This document shows positions 8,865-18,564 of a stretch of DNA of 26,520 nucleotides, one piece after another. The translations under genes were made by a program, and so were the position numbers. The DNA is from a virus: the IMG/VR virus record IMGVR_UViG_3300031227_000348, positions 1 through 26,520 of that record; one strand, 5' to 3'. Position 1 is the first letter of the stretch. Every line of letters begins with the position of its first letter. The notes under the pieces are model-generated. The model was not told the DNA's origin and made no database searches. It was given only the letters and a program-made list of their open reading frames with translations.

Positions 8865-9647
8865 ATGGGAATTAATACGGATTTTTTAAAGAAACGATTG
8901 AATCAATTACAATCAAAGAGAAACGCACAAACAAATGTATGGAAACCAACATCGGGAGAAACACGGGTTAGAATAGTGCCTTACAAATTTAATAGAGAAA
9001 ATCCCTTTATTGAATTATATTGGCATTATGGTCTTAATAACAAGAGTTTTGTATCACCTATTTCGTTTGGTGATCCAGATCCAGTTGTAGAATTTGCTGA
9101 TGCATTGAAAGCTACGGGAGAATCTGATGCTTGGAAAAGTGCTAAAGCAATAGAGCCTAAATTAAGAACTTATGTTCCGGTTGTTGTAAGAGGCGAAGAA
9201 GGCGAAGGAGTTAAGTATTGGGGTTTCGGAATTAAAATTTACGAAACATTATTAAAATTAATATCTGACCCAGAATGGGGTGACATTACTCATCCAAATA
9301 CGGGAAGGGATATTGTTGTAGAGTTTAAAACAGCCAAGGAAGCAAAGGCAGACTACCCTCAAACAACTATTAGAGTGAGCCCATCACAAACTAAACTTAC
9401 AAATGATGCTAAACAATTAAAATCACTATTAAATGATCAGTTGGAAATAACTAGCGTATATTCTATACCTTCTTATGACGAACTCAAAAAACAATTAGAA
9501 ACTTATCTAAATGGTCCAACAGATGCAACAGATGCAACAGACGCAACGAAAATGGCAGAAACTCCTGATGAAATGGATGACATTGAAGATTCCACTGATG
9601 ATGATTTAGATTCAGTAATGGAAGATTTTGATAGTCTCATAGATTAA
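8865..9647 (+). CDS. 32: Single-stranded DNA-binding protein, gp32-like
   Basis: This 260-residue protein coats single-stranded DNA during replication and recombination. It starts MGINTDFLKKRLNQLQSK, a basic N-terminus like the self-association region of T4 gp32. The core follows (SGETRVRIVPYKF, PFIELYWHYGL, FVSPISFGDPDPV, YVPVVVRGEEGEG, KYWGFGIKIYETLLKLI). It ends in a strongly acidic tail (DDIEDSTDDDLDSVMEDFD), the interaction tail of gp32 proteins. There is no cysteine, so the zinc site of T4 gp32 is absent. All five Trp codons are TGG and none TGA, in contrast with the structural genes. A 9-base tandem repeat codes for the TDATDATDA linker before the tail. UvsX follows 33 bases downstream. 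An upstream ATG at 8829 would add 12 residues but has a weaker ribosome-binding site. Confidence 0.85.
   Translation: MGINTDFLKKRLNQLQSKRNAQTNVWKPTSGETRVRIVPYKFNRENPFIELYWHYGLNNKSFVSPISFGDPDPVVEFADALKATGESDAWKSAKAIEPKLRTYVPVVVRGEEGEGVKYWGFGIKIYETLLKLISDPEWGDITHPNTGRDIVVEFKTAKEAKADYPQTTIRVSPSQTKLTNDAKQLKSLLNDQLEITSVYSIPSYDELKKQLETYLNGPTDATDATDATKMAETPDEMDDIEDSTDDDLDSVMEDFDSLID
9519..9545 (+). repeat. 9-base tandem repeat x3 inside the SSB gene
   Basis: Three copies of ACAGATGCA (the last with one change, ACAGACGCA) encode the TDATDATDA linker between the SSB core and its acidic tail. In-frame slippage could vary the linker length without breaking the gene. Confidence 0.8.
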
Positions 9648-9680
9648 TCTATAACAAAATAACAGGAGTATAAAAAAAAA

Positions 9681-11195
9681 ATGGGAAATACAGATTTAAG
9701 TTCTTTAACTAAAATATTACATGATACGTTAAACAAGAAACATAAAACGCAAAAGGTTGCATATTTTCTCGATGAAGATATTTATACTCCTACTGATGTG
9801 AGGGACTGGCTAAGCACCGGTTCCTCAGTTTTAGATTTGGCAGTGGCAAATGTTCCTAATGGTGGAATTCCTTATGGTCGTATCACCGAGTTACAAGGTT
9901 TAGAGGGTTCGGGCAAGTCGTTAATTGGTGCACACTTACTGGCATCAAATCAAAAACAAGGTGGGATATCAATTTATATTGATACTGAAACATCCGTATT
10001 CAGACCATTTTTGGAAGTGATTGGGGTTGATTTAAAGAAATTGTTATATGTTCGATTAAGTTTGGTTGAGGACATATTTGAAACAATTGAGAATATGATT
10101 GTAAAAGTTCGAGAATCAAATAAGGATATAAAATTAGCCATTCTAGTTGACTCTCTTGCAGGGGCAACCACAAAGGTTGAACAAGAAAGCGATTATGATA
10201 AAGACGGGTGGAGCACTGCAAAGGCAATTATTACATCTAAGGCAATGAGAAAAATTAATGATATGATTGGAACACAAAATATAGCGTTGATATTTACTCA
10301 GCAATTAAGAGTTAATCTAGGAGTTACATTCGGTGACAAATATTGTGTTGACCCATATACAACAAAAATCAAAGTAAGGTATAATAAACAAGTAGAAGAA
10401 ATAGTAATAGCAGAATTCGCAGAAAGATTTATAGGAATTAATGATTTCATAACACCAGAAATATATGATTTATCAACGCATGATATAGAAATTTATGGAA
10501 AAAATCAAAAAACAGGAAAAGATTGTTACAATTCAATAAAAACTTTTGTTGTCAAGCCCTCTGTTGAAACATATTGGACAGATGGGAAACTTAATGGAAC
10601 AAATAAACATACAATTATTGAAAATAATAATAATATTTGCTTAGAGGATCATAAGGATTTTTCAAAAGTGAATAAAAAAATGGAAGTTGTTGATTTTGAA
10701 ATAGATGATAGTCACAATTATTATGCAAATGGTAGGTTAAATCATAACACCACAAGTGGTGGAAAAGCTCTTGGGTTTCATTCAAGTGTTCGTATCAGAC
10801 TTGACAAATCAACAAAAATATATGACAAACGAAAAGACTGTATTGGAATGAATATCAAGGCGAAAATTATTAAGAATAGATTAGGGCCGCCATTAAGAAT
10901 AGCAGTATTTCAAGTTTATTTTGACAGAGGAATAGACGACTTAAGCTCTTGGCTACAAGCATTAAAAGATAGAGATATAATCACTGTTGCAGGAGCGTGG
11001 TATTCAATAACACTTGAAGATGGTACAGTTAAGAAATTTCAATCAAAAAATTGGGGCGAAATTATGTCCGACAAAGCAATGTATGAATACATATATGGAT
11101 TATTATGTGATGCGTATATTATGAAATATAAACCGAAAGAAGTTATTGACATTGATGAAATTGTAATATCAGATGAAGCAATTGAAGGCGATTAA
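9681..11195 (+). CDS. uvsX: RecA/UvsX recombinase interrupted by a mini-intein
   Basis: The 504-residue precursor yields a recombinase of about 369 residues after splicing. GLEGSGKS (residues 73-80) is the Walker A motif. KLAILVDSLAG (151-161) is the Walker B strand and ALIFTQQLRVNLGVTFGDKY (202-221) corresponds to the L2/DNA-binding region. The extein resumes at TTSGGKALGFHSSVRIRL, matching RecA's TxGGxALxFxxSxR. The intein occupies residues 222-356. The protein drives strand invasion in recombination-dependent replication. All six Trp codons (five in the extein, one in the intein) are TGG. AGGAG lies 13 bases before the start; the 5' nuclease gene begins 3 bases after the stop, implying coupling. 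Confidence 0.9.
   Translation: MGNTDLSSLTKILHDTLNKKHKTQKVAYFLDEDIYTPTDVRDWLSTGSSVLDLAVANVPNGGIPYGRITELQGLEGSGKSLIGAHLLASNQKQGGISIYIDTETSVFRPFLEVIGVDLKKLLYVRLSLVEDIFETIENMIVKVRESNKDIKLAILVDSLAGATTKVEQESDYDKDGWSTAKAIITSKAMRKINDMIGTQNIALIFTQQLRVNLGVTFGDKYCVDPYTTKIKVRYNKQVEEIVIAEFAERFIGINDFITPEIYDLSTHDIEIYGKNQKTGKDCYNSIKTFVVKPSVETYWTDGKLNGTNKHTIIENNNNICLEDHKDFSKVNKKMEVVDFEIDDSHNYYANGRLNHNTTSGGKALGFHSSVRIRLDKSTKIYDKRKDCIGMNIKAKIIKNRLGPPLRIAVFQVYFDRGIDDLSSWLQALKDRDIITVAGAWYSITLEDGTVKKFQSKNWGEIMSDKAMYEYIYGLLCDAYIMKYKPKEVIDIDEIVISDEAIEGD
10344..10748 (+). other. UvsX mini-intein (cis-splicing, 135 residues)
   Basis: The intein begins with Cys (TGT 10344) right after the extein residues FGDKY and ends with the typical GRLNHN (Asn codon 10746-10748), followed by extein Thr. 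Both junctions restore the RecA sequence GVTFGDKY-TTSGGKA. The pre-C-terminal stretch VVDFEIDDSHNYYANG is the usual block F. At 135 residues there is no room for a homing endonuclease, so it is a mini-intein. It sits in the L2 DNA-binding region, a part where most interruptions would be lethal unless removed. Confidence 0.9.
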
Positions 11196-11198
11196 ACA

Positions 11199-12254
11199 GT
11201 GTCAATTAAAAAAAGTTATGCAGATATTTTAAAAGAACTATCTAAAGATAAAAAGCCAGAAAAACTTAACGATAAAGTTCTAATAGTAGATGGTATGAAT
11301 ACCTTTCTTAGAGCTTATGCAGTTTCGCCATCATCTACGGATGATGGCAATCATATCGGAGGCATTTCTGGCTTTCTTTATTCAATTGGCTATGCTATAA
11401 AGCGATTCACGCCAACACGTTGTATTATTGTATTTGATGGTGCAGGAGGATCGAAGCGAAGGAAAAAGTTATTCCCCGAATATAAAGCTCATAGAAATCC
11501 TACCAAAGCGAAGTACAACAGAGCATATGATTTTCAGGATGACGTAAATGATGAGAAAATGAAAGAATTACAGTTACAGCGTTTAATTGATTACTTAGAA
11601 GCATTACCTGTAACATTAATTTGTATTGATAATATCGAGGCTGATGATGCAATTGCATATATAACAACTTTAGATAAAGAAGCGAATTATACTATTATGT
11701 CAGCAGATAAAGACTTTTTGCAATTAGTTAGTGATAAAGTTAAAATTTGGAGTCCAACAAAAAAAGAAGTTTATACGTCACAAAAAGTACTTAATGAGTA
11801 TCAAATACACCCATTAAATTTCGCATTATTTAAGGCGATTAATGGAGACAAAAGTGACAACATTCCTGGTGTAAAGGGATTCGGGCCATCAACTATACAG
11901 AAGTATTTTAAATTTTTACAGAACAATAAACGTTACTGTATAGATGATTTAATTAGTGAGGCACAAAAATATGAAAAATCAAAAACATGTAAGCGAATGG
12001 TTGAGAGCAAAGAAATTTTAGATAGAAATTATGAACTTATGCAGTTGGAAACGTCAATAATATCTGGACAGACAAAACTAGACATAATTTCATTACTAGA
12101 TAATGAAATACCAATATTAAATAAATATCAAATTCATATCTATTCACTAAAGGACAAATTGTTTACTGTAATTAAAAATATTAACACCTGAATATTACTA
12201 TTCAATAAATTAAATTTATTTGCCGTTAAACATAACAAGTTAAAAGAAGAGTAG
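11199..12254 (+). CDS. 5'-3' exonuclease / flap endonuclease (T4 RNase H-like)
   Basis: Starts with GTG at 11199, three bases after the uvsX stop. In table 4 the terminal TGA at 12189 is Trp, and the protein runs on through ILLFNKLNLFAVKHNKLKEE to TAG 12252-12254 (351 residues). Metal-binding acidic residues sit in VLIVDGMN (D31), IIVFDGAGGSKRR (D80), IEADDAIA (E148, D149, D150), SADKDF (D170, D172) and NGDKSDNIPG (D217, D220). The last of these leads into a helix-hairpin-helix (VKGFGPSTIQKYF). The protein removes RNA primers and 5' flaps from Okazaki fragments. One TGA and one TGG codon occur. The C-terminal extension after the TGA is the only part that depends on the altered code. Confidence 0.88.
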
Positions 12255-12286
12255 ATAAAAGAAAAATATAATAATTTTATCTTTTA
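12253..12286 (+). terminator. Weak hairpin after the 5' nuclease gene
   Basis: AGATAAAA (12253-12260) pairs perfectly with TTTTATCT (12275-12282) around a 14-base loop, and TTTTA follows. It begins inside the TAG stop. The stem is mostly A-T, so it could be a weak terminator or chance in AT-rich sequence. Confidence 0.3.
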
Positions 12287-12330
12287 GAGATTTCACGATG
12301 TATATATAGGAAAGGTTATGGAGATAAACA

Positions 12331-12480
12331 ATGAACAAGAAAAATGTTAAAATTAATGAGGACGCATTTCATGCCTTAAAGGTATATTGTGCAGAAAACA
12401 AGATGAAGATTTACGAAGTTGCATCGGCTATTATTAAAGATGGCATTAGCAGAGAACTTAAAAAGAAAATAAAAAAATAA
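12331..12480 (+). CDS. Small ribbon-helix-helix-like protein
   Basis: A 49-residue protein. The start KKNVKINEDAFHALKVYCAE gives a short basic strand followed by a helix, and KIYEVASAIIKDGISREL gives the second helix; this is the length and layout of CopG/Arc-type ribbon-helix-helix DNA-binding proteins. It ends with a basic tail (KKKIKK) at TAA 12478-12480. It stands between the recombination genes and small unknown genes, and could be a transcription regulator; the target is unknown. No Trp codons. Confidence 0.65.
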   Translation: MNKKNVKINEDAFHALKVYCAENKMKIYEVASAIIKDGISRELKKKIKK

Positions 12481-12493
12481 GGAGAGATTGATT

Positions 12494-12877
12494 ATGTCAG
12501 AAATGGAAGCTCACAAAGGCAAGACAGAGAAAATAAACTTTCCTTCCACAGTAAATAGCTCAGCAGAAAAATTATTATTCTTGGCTGATTATTTTGATTG
12601 GAAATTTGAGATTGATGACATTGATTCTGAAACTGATTATGTTTATTTTGGCAATAAAGTGGACATTGAAATTCTTCAAGTTAAAGAAAGGGATGGTAGT
12701 TATAGTTGGTATAGAATATTGGAGAATAACGAATTTGATTCTGATAGTTGTTACGCTTTTGGCAAAATGAACTCCGACAAAACTATCAGTTATGACATAC
12801 AGTATTATAACGGTGCAAATGGTTTTTTTGAAGTTGTTGAAAAGGCGATAAAGCTAGCAAGAGAAGCAGAAAAATAA
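12494..12877 (+). CDS. Hypothetical protein
   Basis: ATG 12494 has GGAGAG at 12481-12486, so I prefer it to TTG 12488. The 127-residue protein is acidic and soluble, with aromatic-rich stretches (FLADYFDWKFEIDDID, DGSYSWYRILEN) and a helix at the end (VVEKAIKLAREAEK). Both Trp codons are TGG. I do not recognise the family. Confidence 0.6.
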   Translation: MSEMEAHKGKTEKINFPSTVNSSAEKLLFLADYFDWKFEIDDIDSETDYVYFGNKVDIEILQVKERDGSYSWYRILENNEFDSDSCYAFGKMNSDKTISYDIQYYNGANGFFEVVEKAIKLAREAEK

Positions 12878-12918
12878 GGGGTTGCATATGATTGATGGAA
12901 TAATGGCACAATGGCGAA

Positions 12919-13035
12919 ATGACAGAAGAAGAGGGAGACTTAGTTAGAGAATACTTGACCAAGAAATACGGTATGCGTTGGTTTGAAAACGATTATCACG
13001 ATTGAGAATATATTGCAGAAATTGCTAAATCATAA
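12919..13035 (+). CDS. Small hypothetical protein (38 residues)
   Basis: MTEEEGDLVREYLTKKYGMR starts the frame, which then contains TGG (RWFEN) and TGA (HDWEY) before TAA 13033-13035. It only stays open because TGA is sense. The ribosome-binding site is poor. An overlapping 19-codon frame (12888-12947) has the better AAGGGG but a less protein-like sequence. The composition (YGMRWFENDYHDW) looks protein-like, so I keep it with modest confidence. Confidence 0.45.
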
Positions 13036-13046
13036 AAGGAGATTTT

Positions 13047-13289
13047 ATGAGATTTATTGGTGAAGGAAATTTTAATGTTGTGATTGATCGTTTAGACGAA
13101 CTATTAGAAGCATTCGAGTGTAGGACGAAGAAACAAATAACAGAAGTGAGATTGCTTGCTCATTTAGTCGTAAGCTATGAAGAGAAAGAATTTCCAATGG
13201 GTTTGCCAGATATTGATATTATGAAACGTATCCGAAAAATCAGAATTGAAAAAAGTATAACAGGGGACTTATGGACATTTATGATTTAG
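13047..13289 (+). CDS. Hypothetical protein
   Basis: An 80-residue protein behind a strong AAAGGAG site, ending at TAG. It has a helical first half (VVIDRLDELLEAFECRTKKQ) and a basic end (MKRIRKIRIEKS). The single Trp is TGG. The next gene begins 19 bases before its stop in another frame, so translation is probably coupled. No family recognised. Confidence 0.55.
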   Translation: MRFIGEGNFNVVIDRLDELLEAFECRTKKQITEVRLLAHLVVSYEEKEFPMGLPDIDIMKRIRKIRIEKSITGDLWTFMI

Positions 13290-13483
13290 ACAAACTCAAT
13301 ATGTGTTGGTATTTAGGTACAAAAAATGCAGAAATAGACGAGAGTAATTGTAAGTTTTTTGATATGATTCTCAAAGTTATTGGTGATCATGGGGATGTTA
13401 AAAATCCAGCAATATCTATGTTACTGGACGAAATGTGCGAAATGGCAAAGGAGATGGCGCTTGAGTGCTTGAAAGAATCTTAA
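13271..13483 (+). CDS. Hypothetical protein
   Basis: A 70-residue acidic protein starting inside the end of the preceding gene (ATG 13271, preceded by AGGGGACTT). Contains DLDKLNMCWYLGTKNAEID and a C-terminal helix with repeated Met and Glu (LLDEMCEMAKEMALECLKES). The only Trp is TGG. No family recognised. Confidence 0.55.
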   Translation: MDIYDLDKLNMCWYLGTKNAEIDESNCKFFDMILKVIGDHGDVKNPAISMLLDEMCEMAKEMALECLKES

Positions 13484-13554
13484 AATAATCCTAACTTGGA
13501 CGCCCTTAATCTATACTTATTTAATAGCAAGAATAATATAGAGAGGTTATAAAT

Positions 13555-14994
13555 ATGTCAGATACGTTAAACCAATTTGGATACTCGTTTCAATCAAAAT
13601 TAATAGCATCATTATTAATGAGTAAAACATTTTTGGAGCAAGTTAGTGATATTATTAAAGTTGAATATTTTGATTCAGAATCTAATCAATGAATTGTCGG
13701 AAAACAGTTAGAGTATTTTGAAAAATATAGAGACACAATGAGTCTGGATGTGTTAAAGACCGAGGTTAAAAAAGTAATAACCGGAGTCGACAAAGTTCAA
13801 ATTGTATCATCTATTAAGGATGTTTTGAAAAATTTAAAATCAACAGATTTACAATATATTCAAGATGAAGCAATAAAATTTTTCAAAAATCAAGAAATGA
13901 AAAATGCCATATTGGCATCGGTTGATTTATTAAAAGCGGGAAGTTATGATGATATATACGATTTGTTCACAGAGGTAATGAAAAAGGGTGAAATTAAAGA
14001 TGTTGGTTCTGCATACAAAAAAGATTTTGAGGAAAGATATAACGAAGCATTAAGAAAATGTATTATTACACCTTGGAATGTTATTAATGAGTTAACAGAT
14101 GGTGGGATTGGAACTGGCGAATTAGGTTGTATTATTGGTGGTCCGGGTACCGGGAAAAGTTGGTTGCTTGCAAATATTGGATTACACGCTTTATCATTGG
14201 GAAAAAAAGTATTGCATTATACGCTTGAGTTAAGTGAAGCTTATGTTGGTCTTAGATATGATGCAATATTAACGGGACTACAAACTCAAGATTTAAAATA
14301 TCATAAAGACGAAACAATCAAGAGAGTAGAACAATTAAAGGGCGATTTAACGATTAAGTTTTTTCCAACCTCTACAGCAAGCGTTCACACATTATATGCT
14401 CATATCAAAAAACATGAAATGTTAAGATTTAAACCAGACTTAATTATAGTCGATTACGGTGATTTATTAACAACAAAAGTGTTAAAAGGGCAGGATAATG
14501 ATTATCATATTGGTGGTAATATTTTTACAGAACTAAGAGGGTTGGCTGGTATATTTGAAGTTCCAATTTGAACCGCAAGTCAAGTTAATCGTGGCGGAGC
14601 CGAATCAGAAATTGTTCAAGGACATCAAGTTGCTGATAGTTATAAGAAAATTATGATTTCTGATTTTATTATATCATTATCGAGAACGGTCGAGGATAAG
14701 GTATCTGGGACAGGGAGAATACATATCATTAAGAATAGATTTGGACCTGACGGATTGACTTATGGTAGCTCTATTAATGCAGCCAATGGTAACTTTACGA
14801 TACATGACAAGGCCACAGCAGCCGGCAGAAAAGAAACAGAGAAGGCATTCAACAAAGATGGATTAAAAAGAGAATATTATAGACAAAAATTCAATGAATT
14901 AAACGGTGGCAAAGATGATAAGACTATCGAATCAGTTGAAATTAAAGATGATGAAAAAGATAATGATAAGAAAAAAAATGAAGCAAAAAGTTAG
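13555..14994 (+). CDS. Replicative DNA helicase, DnaB/gp41-like
   Basis: The true start is ATG 13555; the standard code would hide both the first ~60 residues and the C-terminal part because of TGA at 13690 and 14569. The 479-residue protein has IIGGPGTGKSW (Walker A, about residues 195-202) and LIIVDYGDLL (Walker B, about D300). Next comes PIWTASQVNRGGAES, the glutamine/arginine sensor segment of DnaB-type helicases, in which the Trp is a TGA. The C-terminus is charged and low-complexity. It unwinds DNA at the fork and is expected to act with a primase, which I do not see in the window. There are two TGA and two TGG. Genes called gp41 in other phages often carry split inteins; this one has none. 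Confidence 0.88.
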
Positions 14995-15037
14995 TATTCA
15001 TCCATATTTATATAAAATACTTAGGAGATTTTTATAA

Positions 15038-16450
15038 ATGAAAACAAGCGATAGAAGACAAATTGCATCTGATATTTTTTGTGAATATAGAGAACTATTC
15101 ACAGAATCAGGTATGCAAAATATTAAACAAATAGCGAAAGAGTATAAGAAAGCAGAAATGTGATTTCACATGGATCTTGATGGTATTGCAACTGCAATTG
15201 GTATGAAAGAATATCTAAAAAAATATGGCATTAAAGTAATAGGAGCTTATCCAATACAATATGGTGATAAAGAGTTTACAACACACAAAATGACACCCGG
15301 TATATTACATGTGTTAGTTGATTTTGCTCATTCAAAGCCAGACATAAGAATACATACTGATCATCACGATAATCAAACAGGTGTTGCAAAAAATGCCTCA
15401 AAATACTTTGTAAAGTCACCGTCAAATGCAACTGCAATCTCTGATAAAGTTTCGCCAAGTAAAATATTTACATCAACAGATTCTAAGGTTATTGATATGG
15501 TTGATTCTGCTGATTATGCCGTAAATGATATAACGCCAGAAAATGTAATGAATTCAGTATTCAAGTTAAGTAAAAAATTAAGTGTAGAAAGAAACAGTAT
15601 CTTTTTTGGTTTGGTTGTTAATAAAATATTATTATCGTTCAAAAACAAAAAGAATTTTCTATCTAATATAGTAATGAACTCAAGCCCATCACTAAAGAAT
15701 ATTTATGTTAATATGAAAAGTGAAGTCAATAAATTAGGCTTTGATATAAGTCAAATGAAAGCCGCAAGCGAAGACTATGTCAATAAATCAGCATCAAAAA
15801 AAGAAACTGACTCATTATATACAGAAGGAACAACAATAATGGTTAAAGGATTAACTGCAAGCGCAATGAAGCCCGGCTCTTATGATAGATATACTCCATT
15901 TAAGTTATATCCAGATGGTGATTTTATTTGTATAGCTTGATCAATGGGACTTGTACAAGTTGCTAAAAATCCATTCAAGAAGGCTGCAAATCCTTATCAT
16001 TTAGGTACAGTTGCTTTTGGAGTACTTCAAAAATTCAAGTCAACACTTGATGTTGAAATTAGTTTGGCTGATGTAAAGAGAAACTTTGAAATGAATATTA
16101 CAAAGGGCAAAACAATATATGCACCAAACAATACGATGAATTTTCAATTTGTTGATTTTGTTAATTTATTTAGTGATAAAATTAACATAAAGATGGATTC
16201 GGGATTTGGAAAGGCATTGCAAAGTATATCAACGAAAAATTATAAAAATTTATCGAACAAGCAAAGGGACGTACTAGATAAAGTAAAAATTTCTGTCTGA
16301 GATATTGTAAAGAAATCATCGGGCGGGCATAAAGATATAACAAATATATCTGGATTAAATTTTTACCCTCATGATATGTCGAAACTAACAACTGACATTT
16401 GGCACGCCTTGGGTAAAGAAATGAGAGATAAACATTTAAAAGAAGGTTAG
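15038..16450 (+). CDS. DHH-family phosphoesterase (RecJ/NrnA-like)
   Basis: With TGA=Trp this is a continuous 470-residue protein (TGA at MWFHM, AWSMG, VWDIV; one TGG, IWHA). FHMDLDGIATAIGMKEYL (D46, D48, G49) is the DxDGxxS/A motif that opens the DHH fold. VLVDFAH (D95) and IHTDHHDNQTG (D108, H109, H110) supply the other metal ligands. GLVQVAKNPF and the region after it fit the DHHA1-type substrate-binding part only loosely. The family includes single-strand exonucleases and nanoRNases. Its place behind the helicase suggests a replication or nucleotide-turnover role. An AGGAG site precedes ATG 15038, and the next gene follows 4 bases after the TAG. Confidence 0.8.
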
Positions 16451-16454
16451 CAAA

Positions 16455-17099
16455 GTGAAAGAAGAAAAATTAAGGGAAATAATTAAAAAAGAAGTTAAAA
16501 GCATGTTAAAGGAAAGCTCTTTAAGTAGAGTTTGGTGGCATAATCATGAACATGACTGTGGAGCTATAACGGCATATCGAGCGGCAAAAGATTGCGGTAA
16601 TGGCGAGAAATATACTCACAATGACAATAAAAAAAGAAACAAATCCTTACTAGCAAAATTGCAGAGCAAAGGATATGGTGTTACAAAGTTAGTTGGCAAA
16701 AGTAATGAAGGCGGAAAAATAGCAACAGAAATGTCATTTTTTGTGGTTGATTTAGAAGATTTCGGCACACTTGAGAAGGATTTAAAGAAATTTGGCGAAG
16801 CATTTGAGCAAGATTCGATATTATTTATTCCTAGAAAAGCGATAGAAAATGAAGCACAAGCATATTTGGTTGAAACAACTCACTGTTCAAATGCTTGGGT
16901 TGGATATGGTAAGAAAATGATATGGGAAAAAGGCAAAATAGGTATTGCAAGCAAAATTTACACATCTTATGTTGGTGGTAGACCATTTATATTTGAGACG
17001 GTTGAGAGTGATTTAATTAAACCTCCTGGAAATGGTTATGGCTGATGGGCATTACATACTATAGCGAAAAAAAATTGGCAAGATATAGCGGACGATTAA
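16455..17099 (+). CDS. Conserved hypothetical phage protein
   Basis: This 214-residue protein starts with GTG four bases after the DHH gene. The leader MKEEKLREIIKKEVKSMLKE is a helix ending in L-K-E. The body contains WWHNHEHDCGAITAYRAAKD, then NKSLLAKLQSKGYGVTKLVG, SFFVVDLEDFGTLEKDLKKF and EFEQDSILFIPR-like sequence (FEQDSILFIPRK). I associate this pattern with a widespread phage protein of unknown function. Six Trp codons are TGG and one TGA, with TGA TGG side by side at 17043-17048. Under the standard code the last 17 residues would be lost. No catalytic motif assigned. Confidence 0.65.
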
Positions 17100-17133
17100 T
17101 ATAATCATCATATAAAAAATAAGAGGTTTTAGA

Positions 17134-17685
17134 ATGAAAGTTTACAAAGGTATGTTATTACCAAAATACTATGACAATTGAAAAGTATATCATGGCAAAA
17201 CGAAACGATATTTTTACACTCCAGTAAAAAAACTATTCGGCAATGTTTGATTAACTATATATTATAAAAAGAATACACAATTTTATCGTAGAAAAGCAAT
17301 AGAATTTTTAATGAATTACGTTTCGATTGCAATTAATGAAGTAACAAGACTAGGTGACAAAACTTATTTAGAAGAAAAAAATATATCAATATTAAATGGC
17401 AGGAATACGTTATGAATTAATTGCTATTCAAAACAAGATAATACGTATATTGGCAATCCATACAAAGTAATGAAACTAATTGAAGATAAGGGTATTACAG
17501 AGTTTTACGGAGATGGATTGAATGATTTTGCAATAGTAGGATACAATCGCAAAGACAACAAATTATATCACTGACACAATTCTAATTTAATGGAAATAAA
17601 AACAACTGTAAGCCCAACAATCGAAAATATACAAATAATAGCAAAACAAATCAACGCAGAAATAGTGCGACAAAAAAGTAAATAG
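17134..17685 (+). CDS. Hypothetical protein
   Basis: A 183-residue protein hidden from standard-code gene finding by four TGA codons (DNWKV, NVWLT, TLWIN, YHWHN); there is no TGG. It is preceded by AAGAGG and ends at TAG just before the AGGAG of nrdJ. The first part is basic and rich in Tyr (YHGKTKRYFYTPVKKLFGN, then TIYYKKNTQFYRRKAIEFL). No family recognised. Its TGA-only use matches nrdJ behind it rather than the gene before it. Confidence 0.6.
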
Positions 17686-17694
17686 GAGAACTAT

Positions 17695-18564
17695 ATGTTT
17701 ATGAATGACTTTCAAAAAGAAATTTGAGTACAAAATTATAAATTACCTTCGGAAAAAAAAATACAAGATACATGATTAAGAATAGCAAAAGCAACCGCAG
17801 AGGTTGAATCTGACAAGAAATATTGAGAAAATAGATTTTATAATTTATTAGAGGACTTTAAATTTGTCCCAGGAGGACGAATTAATGCTAACATTGGCAT
17901 TCCAGATAGAAAAGGAACGACATTATTTAATTGTTATGTTCATAATCCAAAAGACATTAACTTTCCAGACCCAGATTCAATTGAAGGAATTATGGAAATG
18001 GTAAAGCGTCAAGCTCTCACGTTAAAATCAGAAGGTGGATATGGAATGAACTTTAGCTGAATTAGACCAGCAGGAACGTATATTAACGGCATAGGTGCAA
18101 GGACACCAGGCGTATTAAAGTTTATGGAAATGTGAGACAAATCATCTGAAATTATTACTATGGGAACTACAAAACGTTTTGGCAAAAAGGAAAAAAATGA
18201 AAAAGTCAAGATAAGAAAAGGTGCCCAAATGGGAGTTTTGAATTGTTTCTCGGAAAGTACTGAAATATTAACGAGCATGGGATGAATGGATATAATTGAT
18301 ATTATTAATGAAACGTTAGATGGCAAAAAAATACTAGCATTGGATAAAAACGGAAACCCTCACGAAATATATAATCCAATTATAAAAGAACCAGAACAAT
18401 TATACGAAATTGAAACAGAAAACGGCGCAATTGTACAGGTTACTGCTGATCATAAATTTGAAGTTTATAATATTAATACAAAAAAAACCTATCTAAAAGC
18501 AATTAATAATATTGATATCAATACAGAAATGATTACAACGATAGAAATTCAGGATGAAAAATAA
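17695..18564 (+). CDS. nrdJ: Ribonucleotide reductase class II, piece 1 + split N-intein
   Basis: This 289-residue polypeptide joins NrdJ residues 1-183 to a 106-residue N-intein and stops at TAA 18562-18564. The extein shows YWENRFYNLLEDFKFVPGGR, then FNCYVHN (C80, first redox cysteine), GGYGMNFSWIRPAGTYINGI, TPGVLKFMEMWDKSSEIIT and KIRKGAQMGVLN. Here the reductase sequence breaks, to resume in the next piece with [10 protein letters not shown]. All six Trp codons are TGA, and several fall at classic Trp sites of the family, fixing UGA=Trp. NrdJ makes deoxyribonucleotides from ribonucleotides using adenosylcobalamin. AGGAG before the ATG shows independent initiation. The peptide alone cannot be active. 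Confidence 0.93.
18244..18561 (+). other. Split intein 1, N-terminal half (106 residues)
   Basis: It begins at Cys (TGT 18244) after GAQMGVLN and carries block A (CFSESTEILTSMGWMDI) and block B with the TxxH motif (GAIVQVTADHKFEVYN). It ends with a stop instead of continuing to a C-terminal half. By residue count it has 20 acidic and 9 basic residues (net about -11), the opposite of its partner at 19605-19739 (net about +7). Charge complementarity of this kind is how natural split inteins find each other. Confidence 0.9.

Noticed and set aside
13496-13523. TTGGAC ... TATTTA as promoter for the helicase
   Set aside because: Both hexamers deviate from consensus; not convincing in such AT-rich sequence.
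13548-13555. TATAAATA, a perfect match to the T4 late promoter box
   Set aside because: It overlaps the helicase ATG, leaving no leader or ribosome-binding site for that gene; in AT-rich DNA chance occurrence is likely.
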